DNA from: Burkholderia sp. BCC0506 | GTDB lineage: Bacteria > Pseudomonadota > Gammaproteobacteria > Burkholderiales > Burkholderiaceae | Assembly: GCF_902833145.1 (NCBI RefSeq) | Contig: NZ_CADFEN010000006.1 | Location: 124,001-188,000, forward strand | Direction: 5' to 3' | Length of the DNA: 64,000 nucleotides | Notes under the pieces: model-generated | Told to the model about the DNA's origin: nothing | Seen by the model: only the letters and a program-made list of their open reading frames with translations | Databases searched by the model: none | In this document: positions 55,758 to 64,000 of the stretch, piece by piece | How the letters are laid out: each line of letters begins with the position of its first letter | How positions within the stretch are numbered: the first letter of the stretch is position 1 | Translations under genes and position numbers: made by a program

Positions 55758-57353
55758 ATGCACGTCAAGCTGTTCGCCGCGGCCGCCGTTGCCGCCGCCC
55801 TTGCCGCCCCCGGCCTCGCCGCCGCCAAGCCGCTCACCGTCTGCACGGAATCGAGCCCGGACGGCTTCGACGTCGTGCAGTACAACTCGCTCGTCACGAC
55901 CAACGCATCGGCCGACGCGATCTTCAACACGCTCGTGTCGTACGACGAAGCCGCGAAGAAAGTCGTGCCCGCACTCGCCGACAAGTGGGAAGCGAGCGCC
56001 GACGGCCTCACGTACACGTTCCACCTGCGCCCGAACGTCGCGTTCCAGACCACCGACTATTTCAAGCCGGGCCGCCCGCTGAACGCGGACGACGTCGTGT
56101 TCACGTTCTCGCGAATGCTCGACGATGCGAACCCGTGGCACAAGGTCGCCGGTGCGAGCGGCTTCCCGCACGCGCAGTCGATGGGCCTCGTGAAGCTCGT
56201 GAAGTCGGTCACGAAGGTCGACGACAACACGGTGAAGTTCGTGCTGAACGAACCGAACGCGACCTTCGTGTCGATCCTGACGATGGGCTTCGCGTCGATC
56301 TACTCGGCCGAATACGCGGACCAGTTGCTGAAGGCCGGCAAGCAGGCCGACCTGAACGCGAAGCCGGTCGGCACCGGCCCGTTCGTGCTGAAGAGCTACA
56401 CGAAGGACGCGCTGATCCGCTACGACGCGAACCCGACGTACTGGGGCACGAAGCCGAAGGTCGACCGGCTGATCTATGCGATCACGCCCGACCCGTCGGT
56501 GCGCCTGCAGAAGGTGAAGGCCGGCGAATGCCAGATCGCGCTGTCGCCGAAGCCGCAGGACGTGCTCGCCGCAAAGGGCGACGGCGCGCTGAAGGTCGTG
56601 CAGACGCCCGCGTTCATGACCGCCTTCGTCGCGCTGAACACGCAGAAGAAGCCGCTCGACAACGACAAGGTGCGCGAGGCGCTGAACCTCGCGTTCGACC
56701 GCGCGACCTACCTGAAGGTCGTATTCGACAACACGGCGACGGCCGCGAACAATCCGTATCCGCCGAACACGTGGAGCTATGCGAAGGACATCGCGGCGTA
56801 TGCGTACGATCCCGCGAAGGCGAAGCAGCTGCTCGCGCAGGCCGGTTTCCCGAACGGCTTCTCGACGACGATCTGGACGCGCCCGACCGGCAGCGTGCTG
56901 AACCCGAACCCGAAGGCCGGCGCGGAACTGCTGCAGGCCGACCTCGCGAAGATCGGCGTGAAGGCCGAGGTGAAGGTGATCGAATGGGGCGAGCTGATCA
57001 AGCAGGCGAAGCTCGGCCAGCATGACATGCTGTTCATGGGCTGGGCCGGCGACAACGGCGATCCGGACAACTACCTGTCGCCGCTGTTCAGCTGCAACGC
57101 GGTGAAATCGGGCATCAACTTCGCGCGCTTCTGCGATGCGCAGCTCGACAAGCTGATCGCCGACGGCAAGTCGACCGCCGACCAGGCCAAGCGCGCGAAG
57201 CTGTACGAAAGCGCGCAGAAGATCATCCACGACGAGGCGCTGTGGATTCCGCTCGGCTACCCGACCGCAGCCGCGTTGACGCGCACGAACGTGAGTGGTT
57301 ATCACGTGAGTCCGTTCGGACGACAGAATTTCACGACGGTAAGCGTTCAATAA
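55758..57353 (+). CDS. Dipeptide/oligopeptide ABC transporter substrate-binding protein (DppA-like)
   Basis: This 531-residue exported protein has a signal peptide (KLFAAAAVAAALAAPGLAAA) then the solute-binding family 5 pattern: KPLTVCTESSPDGFDVVQYNS, VVPALADKWEASADGLTYTFHLRPNVAFQ, GTGPFVLKSYTKDALIRYDANPTYWG and DMLFMGWAGDNGDPDNYLSPLFSC. The last motif is typical of DppA-type proteins that bind dipeptides or haem. The ATG at 55758 follows GGGAG. No permease or ATPase genes follow; the next genes are flagellar, so the rest of the transporter is elsewhere. Confidence 0.9.
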   Translation: MHVKLFAAAAVAAALAAPGLAAAKPLTVCTESSPDGFDVVQYNSLVTTNASADAIFNTLVSYDEAAKKVVPALADKWEASADGLTYTFHLRPNVAFQTTDYFKPGRPLNADDVVFTFSRMLDDANPWHKVAGASGFPHAQSMGLVKLVKSVTKVDDNTVKFVLNEPNATFVSILTMGFASIYSAEYADQLLKAGKQADLNAKPVGTGPFVLKSYTKDALIRYDANPTYWGTKPKVDRLIYAITPDPSVRLQKVKAGECQIALSPKPQDVLAAKGDGALKVVQTPAFMTAFVALNTQKKPLDNDKVREALNLAFDRATYLKVVFDNTATAANNPYPPNTWSYAKDIAAYAYDPAKAKQLLAQAGFPNGFSTTIWTRPTGSVLNPNPKAGAELLQADLAKIGVKAEVKVIEWGELIKQAKLGQHDMLFMGWAGDNGDPDNYLSPLFSCNAVKSGINFARFCDAQLDKLIADGKSTADQAKRAKLYESAQKIIHDEALWIPLGYPTAAALTRTNVSGYHVSPFGRQNFTTVSVQ

Positions 57354-57385
57354 CCCGACACGACCGAAACCGGTCACAGACTTAG

Positions 57386-57418
57386 AGCCCGGCCGCACAT
57401 TGCGGCCGGGCTTTTTTT
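57386..57418 (+). terminator. Rho-independent terminator of the binding-protein gene
   Basis: AGCCCGGCCGC and GCGGCCGGGCT form an 11-base stem with loop ACATT followed by a T-run. It is strong and sits 32 bases after the stop codon. Confidence 0.92.
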
Positions 57419-57629
57419 ATAGGTTTGTTTCAGTTGAACGAATCGAAACGGCATCCCCACGCCGACGCGGGCGTAGTGCCATTCAGCTGTTTAAAACAAC
57501 CAAATCAGCCGACCAAATTCATACGCGTCCCATATCAAACCAGCAAATCGGCCTATACACTTTTTTCCACTCTGAAACATCGCAACACCAACTATTCAAC
57601 GAATATCCACTCCGAGACAGGGATGTCCG
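57419..57629. other. AT-rich leader of the flagellar operon
   Basis: Base composition falls here; a counted line at 57,541 is about 42% G+C. The short open frames through it have no protein-like features. It must contain the operon promoter. A GCCGACCA at about 57516 resembles a FliA -10, but the TAAA upstream is spaced three bases too short. No sigma-54 site was found. Confidence 0.5.
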
Positions 57630-57896
57630 ATGTCAGAAAGCCAAGCATTACAGATGCTCGCACAGCTCATCTGGAATAGTTTCATGATCGCAGGCCCCGT
57701 GCTTGTCGCGACACTCATCGCCGGCCTGCTCGTCAGCATTTTCCAGGTTGTCACGCAACTGCAGGAGATGAGCTTGAGCTACGTGCCCAAGCTCGTCGTC
57801 GCCGGCATCGTCATCGTGATGCTTGCCCCGTGGATGCTCGGCCGTCTGACAGGCTTCACCACCACGTTATTCGCCGGCATTGCGGATCTCCGCTGA
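57630..57896 (+). CDS. fliQ: Flagellar export protein FliQ
   Basis: This 88-residue protein has two hydrophobic helices and the FliQ pattern: SQALQMLAQLIWNSFMIAGP, ATLIAGLLVSIFQVVTQLQEM, LSYVPKLVVAGIVIVML and APWMLGRLTGF. FliQ is part of the export gate of flagellar and type III systems. The ATG at 57630 follows AGGGA. It is the first gene of the operon; fliP, normally before it, is missing. FliR starts three bases after its stop. Confidence 0.92.
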   Translation: MSESQALQMLAQLIWNSFMIAGPVLVATLIAGLLVSIFQVVTQLQEMSLSYVPKLVVAGIVIVMLAPWMLGRLTGFTTTLFAGIADLR

Positions 57897-57899
57897 ATC

Positions 57900-58658
57900 A
57901 TGCTCACCGTAACCTTCACCGGTTGGGCAACGGCAGCGCTGCTGCTGTCACTGCGCCTCGGTCCGCTGTTCGTGTTCGCGCCGCCATTTTCGCAACTCCG
58001 CGTGCCGGTGCGGATTCGCGTCTGCCTCGTGCTTGCACTGGCCGGAGCACTCGCCACGCCCATGCCAGTCCCGCTCCGAGACACCCCCTCGGCGCTCTTC
58101 ACCGGTGTGCTTTCCGAGCTCGCGCTGGGGCTCGCGCTCGCCTTTCCGTTCCAGGCCGCGTTCGCCGCGCTGTCGTTCGCCGGCCGCGCACTCGATGTAC
58201 AGGCCGGCTTCGGCCTTGCGACAGTCATCGATCCCGGTTCGCGCGGGCAAGCCCCGCTGTTCGGCACGCTCCTTACGCTCGGCGCCGGTGCCGTCTGCTT
58301 TGCGAGTGGCGCACACCTCGAGCTGCTGCGGCTCGTCGTCGCCTCGGTGGAGCGGATGCCACCCGGCACGGCACGCGTCGTCGCATCGCCGCAGGCGTTC
58401 ATCGGCTACTTCGGCACGGTCATGAGCATCGGTATCGGTGCGGTCGCAGCCGTGATGCTCGCACTGTTCCTGATCGATCTGTCGATCGCGTTCCTGTCGC
58501 GCACGTTGCCTCAATTGAACGCGTTGATGCTGGGCCTGCAGGTCAAGGCAATCGCCGCGATCGTCGCCACGGCGCTATCGATCGGTCTCCTCGCGCCCAT
58601 CGCCTTGCGGTTGCTGCGCAAGGCACTCGAATTCGCCCCCGCATCGGGAGCATTCTGA
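57900..58658 (+). CDS. fliR: Flagellar export protein FliR
   Basis: This 252-residue protein has about six hydrophobic segments and the FliR pattern (RLGPLFVFAPPFSQLRVPVRIRVCLVLALAGA, ELALGLALAFPFQAAFAALSFAGRALDVQAGFGLA). FliR forms the export gate with FliP and FliQ. It overlaps flhB by one base in the TGATG arrangement, so translation is coupled. Confidence 0.92.
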   Translation: MLTVTFTGWATAALLLSLRLGPLFVFAPPFSQLRVPVRIRVCLVLALAGALATPMPVPLRDTPSALFTGVLSELALGLALAFPFQAAFAALSFAGRALDVQAGFGLATVIDPGSRGQAPLFGTLLTLGAGAVCFASGAHLELLRLVVASVERMPPGTARVVASPQAFIGYFGTVMSIGIGAVAAVMLALFLIDLSIAFLSRTLPQLNALMLGLQVKAIAAIVATALSIGLLAPIALRLLRKALEFAPASGAF

Positions 58659-59722
58659 TGGCCGACCAGGAACAGGAAAAATCCGAGCAGGCGTCTCGCC
58701 ACAAGCTCGCCAGCGCACGCAAGCGGGGGCACTTGCCGCGCAGCCAGGAGCCCGGCATCGTGCTCGCCATCGCGGCCAGTACCGGCTATCTGTGGCTGTC
58801 CGGCGAGCAGATGGCCGGTCGGGTGGCCGCGCTCGCCACGCGCATGCTCGACGACGCAGCCGGCCTCCCGGCCGACGGCCGCGCGATCGCGCACTGGCTC
58901 GGCGCGCTGCTGCCCGACGCGCTGGCCATCATCACGCCCCCGGTCACTGCGGCGGCGGGAGGCGCACTCGTCGGCGCGCTCGCGCAGGCCGGCTTCCTCT
59001 TCGCGCCCGACGCGCTGAAGGCCGATTTCTCGCGCCTGAACCCGGCGACCGGGATCAAGCGCCTGTTCTCGATGCAGATCGTGCTTGACGCGGCCAGAGC
59101 CTGCATCAAGCTGGGCGTCTACTGCACGCTCGCCTATCGATGCATCGCCGACACCGTGCGCGCCGCATCGCATGCCGGACTAACCGCGGCCGGCTTGGCC
59201 CGTACGCTCGGCTCGGCCGGCATCGCGCTCGCGGCACAACTGTTGATTGCAGCGGCACTCTTCACCGTGTTCGATTACGCATTGGTTCGGCGCCGGTTTG
59301 CCAAGCAAATGCGAATGAGCCGACATGAGATCAAGCAGGAATTCAAGCAGCATGACGGCGATCCCCGCATCAAACAACGCCGTCGACAACTGCAGCGCGA
59401 GCTGCTGCAGCGTTCGCGCAGCCTGCGGGGGATCCGCGGAGCGGACGTGCTCGTGACCAACCCGACGCACTACGCGGTGGGCCTGCGCTACGTCCCCGTC
59501 GAGATGGCCGCGCCGACCGTCGTGTCGAAGGGCGCCGGCGAGTTTGCGTTGCGCCTCAGGAAGCTCGCGTTCATCCATCGCGTGCAGATTGTCGAGGCGC
59601 CGGAGCTCGCCCGTCAGTTATTCCGCCACGGCTCGCTCGAAAGAGATATCCCGCCGCAGTTGTTCGCCGCAACCGCCGCGGTCTACCTGCATGTCCGACG
59701 TACGCGGGAGCCCGCACGATGA
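58658..59722 (+). CDS. flhB: Flagellar export switch protein FlhB
   Basis: This 354-residue protein has four transmembrane helices and a cytoplasmic C-domain with the autocleavage site NPTH (N268-H271) in ADVLVTNPTHYAVGLRY. It starts DQEQEKSEQASRHKLASARKRG, which is typical. FlhB switches export from rod/hook to filament substrates. It overlaps both fliR (one base) and flhA (four bases). Confidence 0.93.
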   Translation: MADQEQEKSEQASRHKLASARKRGHLPRSQEPGIVLAIAASTGYLWLSGEQMAGRVAALATRMLDDAAGLPADGRAIAHWLGALLPDALAIITPPVTAAAGGALVGALAQAGFLFAPDALKADFSRLNPATGIKRLFSMQIVLDAARACIKLGVYCTLAYRCIADTVRAASHAGLTAAGLARTLGSAGIALAAQLLIAAALFTVFDYALVRRRFAKQMRMSRHEIKQEFKQHDGDPRIKQRRRQLQRELLQRSRSLRGIRGADVLVTNPTHYAVGLRYVPVEMAAPTVVSKGAGEFALRLRKLAFIHRVQIVEAPELARQLFRHGSLERDIPPQLFAATAAVYLHVRRTREPAR

Positions 59723-61806
59723 GCTGGCTCGAGACCCGGCTGCGCGGTCAGTCCGATCTCGCGCTCGTGTTCGCGGCGAGCGCGATCCTGTTGATCCTGT
59801 TCGCGCCGGTGCCTGCGGCGGTGCTCGATCTCCTGATCATCGTCAACTTCGCGTTTGCGTTCACGATTCTCCTGCTGACGTTCTACGTGACCCGGCCGGT
59901 CGAATTCTCGACGTTTCCTTCACTGCTGCTGATCGCGACGCTGTTCCGGCTGTCGCTCAACGTCGCGGCGACGCGTCTCATCCTGTCCGGCGCCCATGCC
60001 GGGCAGGTCATCGACGCGATTGGACAGTTTGCGGTGCAGGGCAACTACGTGATCGGGTTGATCGTGTTCTTCATTCTGGTCGTCGTCCAGTACGTGGTGG
60101 TCACCAACGGCGCGCAACGCGTATCCGAAGTCGCCGCGCGCTTCGTGCTCGATGCGATGCCTGGCCAGCAGATGAGCATCGATGCCGACCTCAACATGGG
60201 GCTCATCGATCAGGACGAGGCAAAACGCCGTCGCAAAACGCTCGAACGCGAAGCGGGCTTTTATGGCTCGATGGACGGTGCCAGCAAGTTCGTCAAGGGC
60301 GACGCGGTCGCCGGCATCATTATTCTGCTCATCGACATTCTCGGCGGCTGGGCGGTCGGTGTCGCGCAGATGGGCATGTCGTTCGGCGACGCGGTGCGCA
60401 CGTTCACGCTGCTCACCATCGGTGACGGCATCGTCACGCAAGTGCCCGCCCTCGTGATCTCGGTCGCGACCGGGATCATCGTCACTCGTTCGTCGGCGGA
60501 CAACGCGCTGAGCCATGAAGCGCTGCGCCAGCTCGCGCGCTTTCCGAAGATTCAGCTGCTTGTCGCGGCGGCGCTGACGGGCCTCGTCGCATTGCCCGGC
60601 ATGCCGAAGTGGCCCGCCGCCCTCCTCGCGCTCGCAGCGTTCGGTGTCTGGGCCGGCACGCGGGTCCGCCCCACGCCGGCGAGCGACGACACCATGCCGG
60701 CGGCGCAGGCGTCCAGCGCTGCGGGCCCGGCCGCCCTGCCGGCCGTCGAGGTCGCGTTCGGCGCGGCGCTGACGGCCGCCTGGCAGCCGATGCAAGCCGT
60801 CTTCGCCGAGCGCATCGCGGCCTTTCGCGACCAGTATGCCGACGAAAGCGGCTTTATTGCACCCGCCGTCGTGTTTCGGGATTCGGCGCAACTCCCACCG
60901 GACGAGTACCAGATACGGCTGTTCGGTACCCGCTTCGGGCAGGCCGTGATGTATCCCGGCCGCACGCTCGCGATACACCCTGCGGGCGTGACGGGTACCC
61001 TGCCCGGCGACGCGACACGGGATCCGGCGTTTGGCCTGCCCGCCGTCTGGATCGACGATGACCAGCGGGATCGCGCGAAAGCGCTCGGTCACACGTGCGT
61101 CGATCCTGTCACCGCGCTTCTCACCCACGTCGCGGAGCTGATCAAGACCCACGCTGCGCGCCTGTTCGGCCGCGCCGAAACGATCGCGCTGCTCGACGGC
61201 GTGCGCGCGCGTCAGCCCGGTCTCGTCGACGAAGTCGTGCCGAACCTGCTTGCCATCGGCGACGTCCAGCAGGTATTGCAGGGACTGCTCGCCGAGCAGG
61301 TTCCGATCCGCGATATCGATCTGATCGTGCAGACGCTCGCCGACGCCGGGCGCCACGAGAAAGATAGCGCGCGGCTTGTCGAGGTTGTGCGCCAGCGCCT
61401 CGGCCATGCGATCTGCCAGCGTGTGCAAGGCGAGCGAGACACGCTTGCAGTCATGACGCTCGACCCGGCACTGGAAGCCGAAATCGCGCGCAATCTCGCC
61501 GGCGCCGACGGCCACGGCACGCATGTGCTCGATCCGCGGCTCGCCGAACCCTTCCTGGCCCGGCTGCTCGCGCACACCGAAGCGATGATGCGCCAAGGAC
61601 ACACACCCGCGCTGCTGTGCCGGCCCGATGTCAGACGCGCGCTCAAGACCTTCTCCCGCCGCGTCGCACCACGGCTCGTCGTGCTGTCGATCAATGAAGT
61701 GCCGGATGTGATCCCGCTACGTGCGTTCGCGACCGTCAGCATCGATCCGCAGCCCGCCGCGTCGCCCGCTTCCTCCTCCGCGCCCACTGCGCCGCTCGCT
61801 GCATAA
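59719..61806 (+). CDS. flhA: Flagellar export protein FlhA
   Basis: This 695-residue protein has an N-terminal membrane half with the FHIPEP signature (RPVEFSTFPSLLLIATLFRLSLNVAATRLIL, about residues 57-87) and SKFVKGDAVAGIIILLIDILGG, and a cytoplasmic C-terminal half that forms the nonameric ring. Its length and motifs are normal for FlhA. A Pro/Ala-rich tail is unusual. It overlaps flhB by four bases; flgF follows after 25 bases. Confidence 0.95.
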   Translation: MSWLETRLRGQSDLALVFAASAILLILFAPVPAAVLDLLIIVNFAFAFTILLLTFYVTRPVEFSTFPSLLLIATLFRLSLNVAATRLILSGAHAGQVIDAIGQFAVQGNYVIGLIVFFILVVVQYVVVTNGAQRVSEVAARFVLDAMPGQQMSIDADLNMGLIDQDEAKRRRKTLEREAGFYGSMDGASKFVKGDAVAGIIILLIDILGGWAVGVAQMGMSFGDAVRTFTLLTIGDGIVTQVPALVISVATGIIVTRSSADNALSHEALRQLARFPKIQLLVAAALTGLVALPGMPKWPAALLALAAFGVWAGTRVRPTPASDDTMPAAQASSAAGPAALPAVEVAFGAALTAAWQPMQAVFAERIAAFRDQYADESGFIAPAVVFRDSAQLPPDEYQIRLFGTRFGQAVMYPGRTLAIHPAGVTGTLPGDATRDPAFGLPAVWIDDDQRDRAKALGHTCVDPVTALLTHVAELIKTHAARLFGRAETIALLDGVRARQPGLVDEVVPNLLAIGDVQQVLQGLLAEQVPIRDIDLIVQTLADAGRHEKDSARLVEVVRQRLGHAICQRVQGERDTLAVMTLDPALEAEIARNLAGADGHGTHVLDPRLAEPFLARLLAHTEAMMRQGHTPALLCRPDVRRALKTFSRRVAPRLVVLSINEVPDVIPLRAFATVSIDPQPAASPASSSAPTAPLAA

Positions 61807-61831
61807 CCACCACACCACGCCTGAGGCCCCG

Positions 61832-62536
61832 ATGGATGACCTGATGACGTTGTCGCTACGCCTGATCTCGCTCGAAACGCAGCGCGCGGAAACGGCCGCA
61901 CGCAATCTTTCGAACGTCGCGACCCCTGGCTATCAGCGCGAGATCGCCTTCCAGGACATGCTGACAAGCGATGCAACACAAGCAGGCGGCGAGCCGTCGA
62001 TCCGCCGGCTAACCGATTTCTCGGCCGGCCGGCTCGTCCGGACCGGCGATCCGTTCGACCTGGCCATCGCCGGCGACGGTTTCTTCAGAGTACTGACCGA
62101 TGCCGGCCCCGCATACACGCGTACCAGCTCGTTCCGGCGCGCGGCCGACGGGCGCCTCGTCACCCGCGCAGGCGGCTGGCCGCTGCAGGGCGCGCACGGC
62201 GACATCGTCGTCAGCCTGGACGGCTGGCGGATCGAACCGGACGGCACCGTGCTCGATCACGGGATACCGACGTCCGTCATCCGCGTCGCGACGTTCGACA
62301 CTCCGTCGCGCCTGCAGCCCGTCGCGAACGGACTGTACGTGCCGCGCGACACGACCGGTATGCGGGACGTCCCGCCCCGGCTCGCCCAAGGTTTCGCCGA
62401 GACGTCCAACGTCAGCGCGGCCGACGACATGGTGCGGCTCATCGAGGCAATGCGTCGCGTCGAAACCGGACAAAAGCTCGTCCATGCGTACGACGACTTG
62501 ATGGGCACCGTCCTGCAACGCCTCGGAGGCATGTGA
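61832..62536 (+). CDS. flgF: Flagellar basal-body rod protein FlgF
   Basis: This 234-residue protein of the FlgE/F/G family has the N-terminal rod motif (RAETAARNLSNVATPGYQREIAFQDML) and the C-terminal motif (QGFAETSNVSAADDMVRLIEAMRRVETGQKLVHAYDDLMGTVLQRLGG). FlgF forms the proximal rod. Its start at 61832 gives the normal short N-terminus; longer frames overlap flhA. One base separates its stop from flgG. Confidence 0.88.
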   Translation: MDDLMTLSLRLISLETQRAETAARNLSNVATPGYQREIAFQDMLTSDATQAGGEPSIRRLTDFSAGRLVRTGDPFDLAIAGDGFFRVLTDAGPAYTRTSSFRRAADGRLVTRAGGWPLQGAHGDIVVSLDGWRIEPDGTVLDHGIPTSVIRVATFDTPSRLQPVANGLYVPRDTTGMRDVPPRLAQGFAETSNVSAADDMVRLIEAMRRVETGQKLVHAYDDLMGTVLQRLGGM

Positions 62537-62537
62537 C

Positions 62538-63314
62538 ATGAACAACCTGTTCTACATCGGCGCAACCGGTCTCGCCGCACAACAGACCGCCGTCGATACG
62601 ACCGCGCACAACATCGCCAACCTGAACACCCCGTCCTTCAAGCGCAGCGCCGTCACGTTTTCGACGCTGCTGACCTCGGGCTTCCTGCCCGCGCCTCGGC
62701 AGGAAGCCGTCGCGGCGGGTGGCATCGCGACCGGCGCAGGGGTGACCGCATCGGCCCGGCCTGTGTTCTCGCCCGGCACGCTGCGGCAGACCGACGATAC
62801 GTGGGATCTCGCGATCCGCGGCGAAGGCTTCGTCGAACTCGATGCGGCCGACGGCAACGTGACGCTGTGGCGCGGCGGGCGTCTGCGCGTCGGCGACGAC
62901 GGCTATCTGCGCGCGTCGAACGGAATCCCGCTGAAAGCGGCGATCTCGGTGCCGCGCGACGCCGAGCGGCTCGAGATCGCGCCGGACGGCCAGGTGCTTG
63001 CCGTCATCCCGAATCAGGTCGCGCCGCTGGAGATCGGCCGGATCGAGATCGCACAGGCGACCGACCCTCGCGCGCTGCAGGCGCTCGGCGACGGAACCTA
63101 CCGGATCGCCGACGACGGCGTCGCCGTGATCCGCTCGCGCCCCGGCGAGGACAACGCAGGCACGCTCGCGCAGGGCTTCGGCGAAGCGTCGAACGTCGCG
63201 CTCGCGGACGAGCTCGCCGGTTTGATGCTCTACCAGCGCGCCTATGCCGCGAGTGCGAAACTCGTCCAGGCGGGCGACGAGTTGATGGCGATCGCGAATG
63301 GCCTGAAGCGATGA
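62538..63314 (+). CDS. flgG: Flagellar basal-body rod protein FlgG
   Basis: This 258-residue protein has the FlgG-type start (NNLFYIGATGLAAQQTAVDTTAHNIANLNTPSFKR), the middle domain (TWDLAIRGEGFVELD) and the C-terminal LAQGFGEASNVALADELAGLMLYQRAYAASAKLVQAGDELM. The NTPSF in place of the usual NTNTPGF/Y is a variation. FlgG forms the distal rod. It overlaps flgH by four bases. Confidence 0.88.
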   Translation: MNNLFYIGATGLAAQQTAVDTTAHNIANLNTPSFKRSAVTFSTLLTSGFLPAPRQEAVAAGGIATGAGVTASARPVFSPGTLRQTDDTWDLAIRGEGFVELDAADGNVTLWRGGRLRVGDDGYLRASNGIPLKAAISVPRDAERLEIAPDGQVLAVIPNQVAPLEIGRIEIAQATDPRALQALGDGTYRIADDGVAVIRSRPGEDNAGTLAQGFGEASNVALADELAGLMLYQRAYAASAKLVQAGDELMAIANGLKR

Positions 63315-63943
63315 GTCGGCTCTCACGCAAGTACCATCCGCACGGCGCGACGAAATATTCACGCCGCCTCGGGCCGGCCGCGGCGATCACCTGCGGCGTG
63401 CTGATGACGGCGCTCTCCAGCCGCGCCGACACGCTCTACCGCCCCGACGCGTTCCAACCGCTGATCGCCGACCGTCGCGCGACCACGATCGGCGACATCG
63501 TCACGATTCTCGTCTACGAACAATCGAGCGCGAGCCAGACGGCCGACACGTCGACGCGCGCCGGTTTCTCGGTCAACGGCAGTGTCTCGACGTTGTACGC
63601 CGGAAACAATCGCGCGCAGGTCGGTGCGGGGGACGACTATGGCGGCCGCGGACAGGTCCAGCGCAGCGGCCGCCTGCTCGCACAACTGAGCGCGTCCGTC
63701 GTCGACGTGCTGCCGAACGGCGACCTCGTCGTTGCAGGCGAGCAGCGCATCGACGTCAACGGCGAGAAGACCGGCATCCGTCTGAACGGGCGGGTACGCG
63801 CGATCGACATCGGCTCCGGCAATACGGTTCTGTCGACGCGGCTTGCCGACGCCCGGATCGACTACACGGGCGACGGCTTCGTCACCGACCGCACGAAACC
63901 CGGACTCATTCCCCGCTTTTTCGCGTGGCTCGGCCTATGGTGA
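63311..63943 (+). CDS. flgH: Flagellar L-ring protein FlgH
   Basis: This 210-residue protein matches FlgH from about residue 40: DTLYRPDAFQPLIADRRATTIGDIVTILVYEQSSAS, LSASVVDVLPNGDLVVAGEQRI, NGEKTGIRLNGRVRAIDIGSGNTVLSTRLADARIDYTG, LIPRFFAWLGLW. The signal region (PAAAITCGVLMTALSSRA) lacks a good lipobox; the cysteine is not in a lipidation context and an ordinary signal-peptidase site (SRA) is present. FlgH is normally an outer-membrane lipoprotein, so this is unusual. Confidence 0.88.
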   Translation: MSRLSRKYHPHGATKYSRRLGPAAAITCGVLMTALSSRADTLYRPDAFQPLIADRRATTIGDIVTILVYEQSSASQTADTSTRAGFSVNGSVSTLYAGNNRAQVGAGDDYGGRGQVQRSGRLLAQLSASVVDVLPNGDLVVAGEQRIDVNGEKTGIRLNGRVRAIDIGSGNTVLSTRLADARIDYTGDGFVTDRTKPGLIPRFFAWLGLW

Positions 63944-64000
63944 ACTGCCTCGAGACATGGCTGCGCCGCCTGTCGCTACCGCTCGCGCTTGCGCTGGTCG
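63937..64000 (+). CDS. flgI: Probable flagellar P-ring protein FlgI, first 21 codons (runs off window end)
   Basis: An ATG at 63937 overlaps the last codons of flgH and opens a frame to the window end: MVNCLETWLRRLSLPLALAL, which looks like a signal peptide. GTG at 63940 is an alternative start. FlgI normally follows flgH and is exported by a Sec signal peptide, so the identity is inferred from position and this short sequence. FlgA is less likely. Confidence 0.6.
   Translation, partial: MVNCLETWLRRLSLPLALALV

Noticed and set aside
57490-57530. FliA (sigma-28) promoter before fliQ
   Set aside because: A GCCGACCA resembles the -10, but the TAAA upstream is three bases too close and the rest of the -35 is absent.
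57630-64000. Virulence-type III secretion system instead of flagellum
   Set aside because: FlgF, FlgG, FlgH and a probable FlgI follow the export genes; these rod and ring proteins are flagellar.

Overview
The window looks like core chromosome of a Burkholderia-type betaproteobacterium. G+C is high, with strong G/C third-codon bias. Gene order and protein families are typical of that group: a split metH, birA-coaX, phaM, DUF3567, DUF1840, lipB-lipA with a DUF493 protein, and a STAS-fused Mla-type permease. No rRNA, tRNA, CRISPR array or insertion sequence was found.

Layout. 1-4.4 kb (minus): organic-acid uptake, with dctB (partial), dctA, actP and a DUF485 partner. dctA is preceded by a good sigma-54 promoter, candidate DctD sites and a micro-ORF. 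4.5-10.25 kb (minus): a four-gene acyl-CoA catabolic operon (bifunctional hydratase/dehydrogenase, two acyl-CoA dehydrogenases, CaiB/BaiF CoA-transferase), divergent from a LysR regulator across two perfect palindromes. 11.5-13.4 kb: gamma-glutamyltransferase. 13.5-16.3 kb (minus): tauABC-type transporter without tauD. 16.4-19.1 kb: a low-G+C islet with a small ORF, an NTF2-like protein and an HpaB-family flavin monooxygenase, closed by a long palindromic bidirectional terminator. 19.2-25 kb: lipA, lipB, DUF493, D-amino-acid aminotransferase and penicillin-binding protein 5/6, interrupted by a divergent LysR/DUF2917 pair. 25.5-31.6 kb (minus): alpha/beta hydrolase and 2Fe-2S protein, VanZ protein, then an Mla-type lipid transporter.

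31.9-44.5 kb: 5'-nucleotidase-type lipoprotein and SEL1 protein, a frameshifted gene, birA, coaX, a small membrane protein, rfaE2, a diiron ferritin-like protein, a patatin phospholipase, phaM, enoyl-CoA hydratase, an FAH-family hydrolase and a divergent IclR regulator. 44.6-57.4 kb: DUF3108 protein, DUF3567 protein with a strikingly structured 5' leader, metH in two polypeptides, DUF1840, argS, SPOR protein, dsbA, a short-chain dehydrogenase and a dipeptide-type binding protein.

57.6-64 kb (plus, running off the end): an overlapping flagellar operon, fliQ-fliR-flhB-flhA-flgF-flgG-flgH-(flgI). Its unusual order and an AT-rich leader suggest an additional, probably acquired, flagellar system.

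The most unusual parts are the low-G+C flavin monooxygenase islet, the DUF3567 leader RNA, the compact flagellar operon starting at fliQ, and the dctA control region. All functional calls rest on reading the sequence and on family knowledge; no searches were run.
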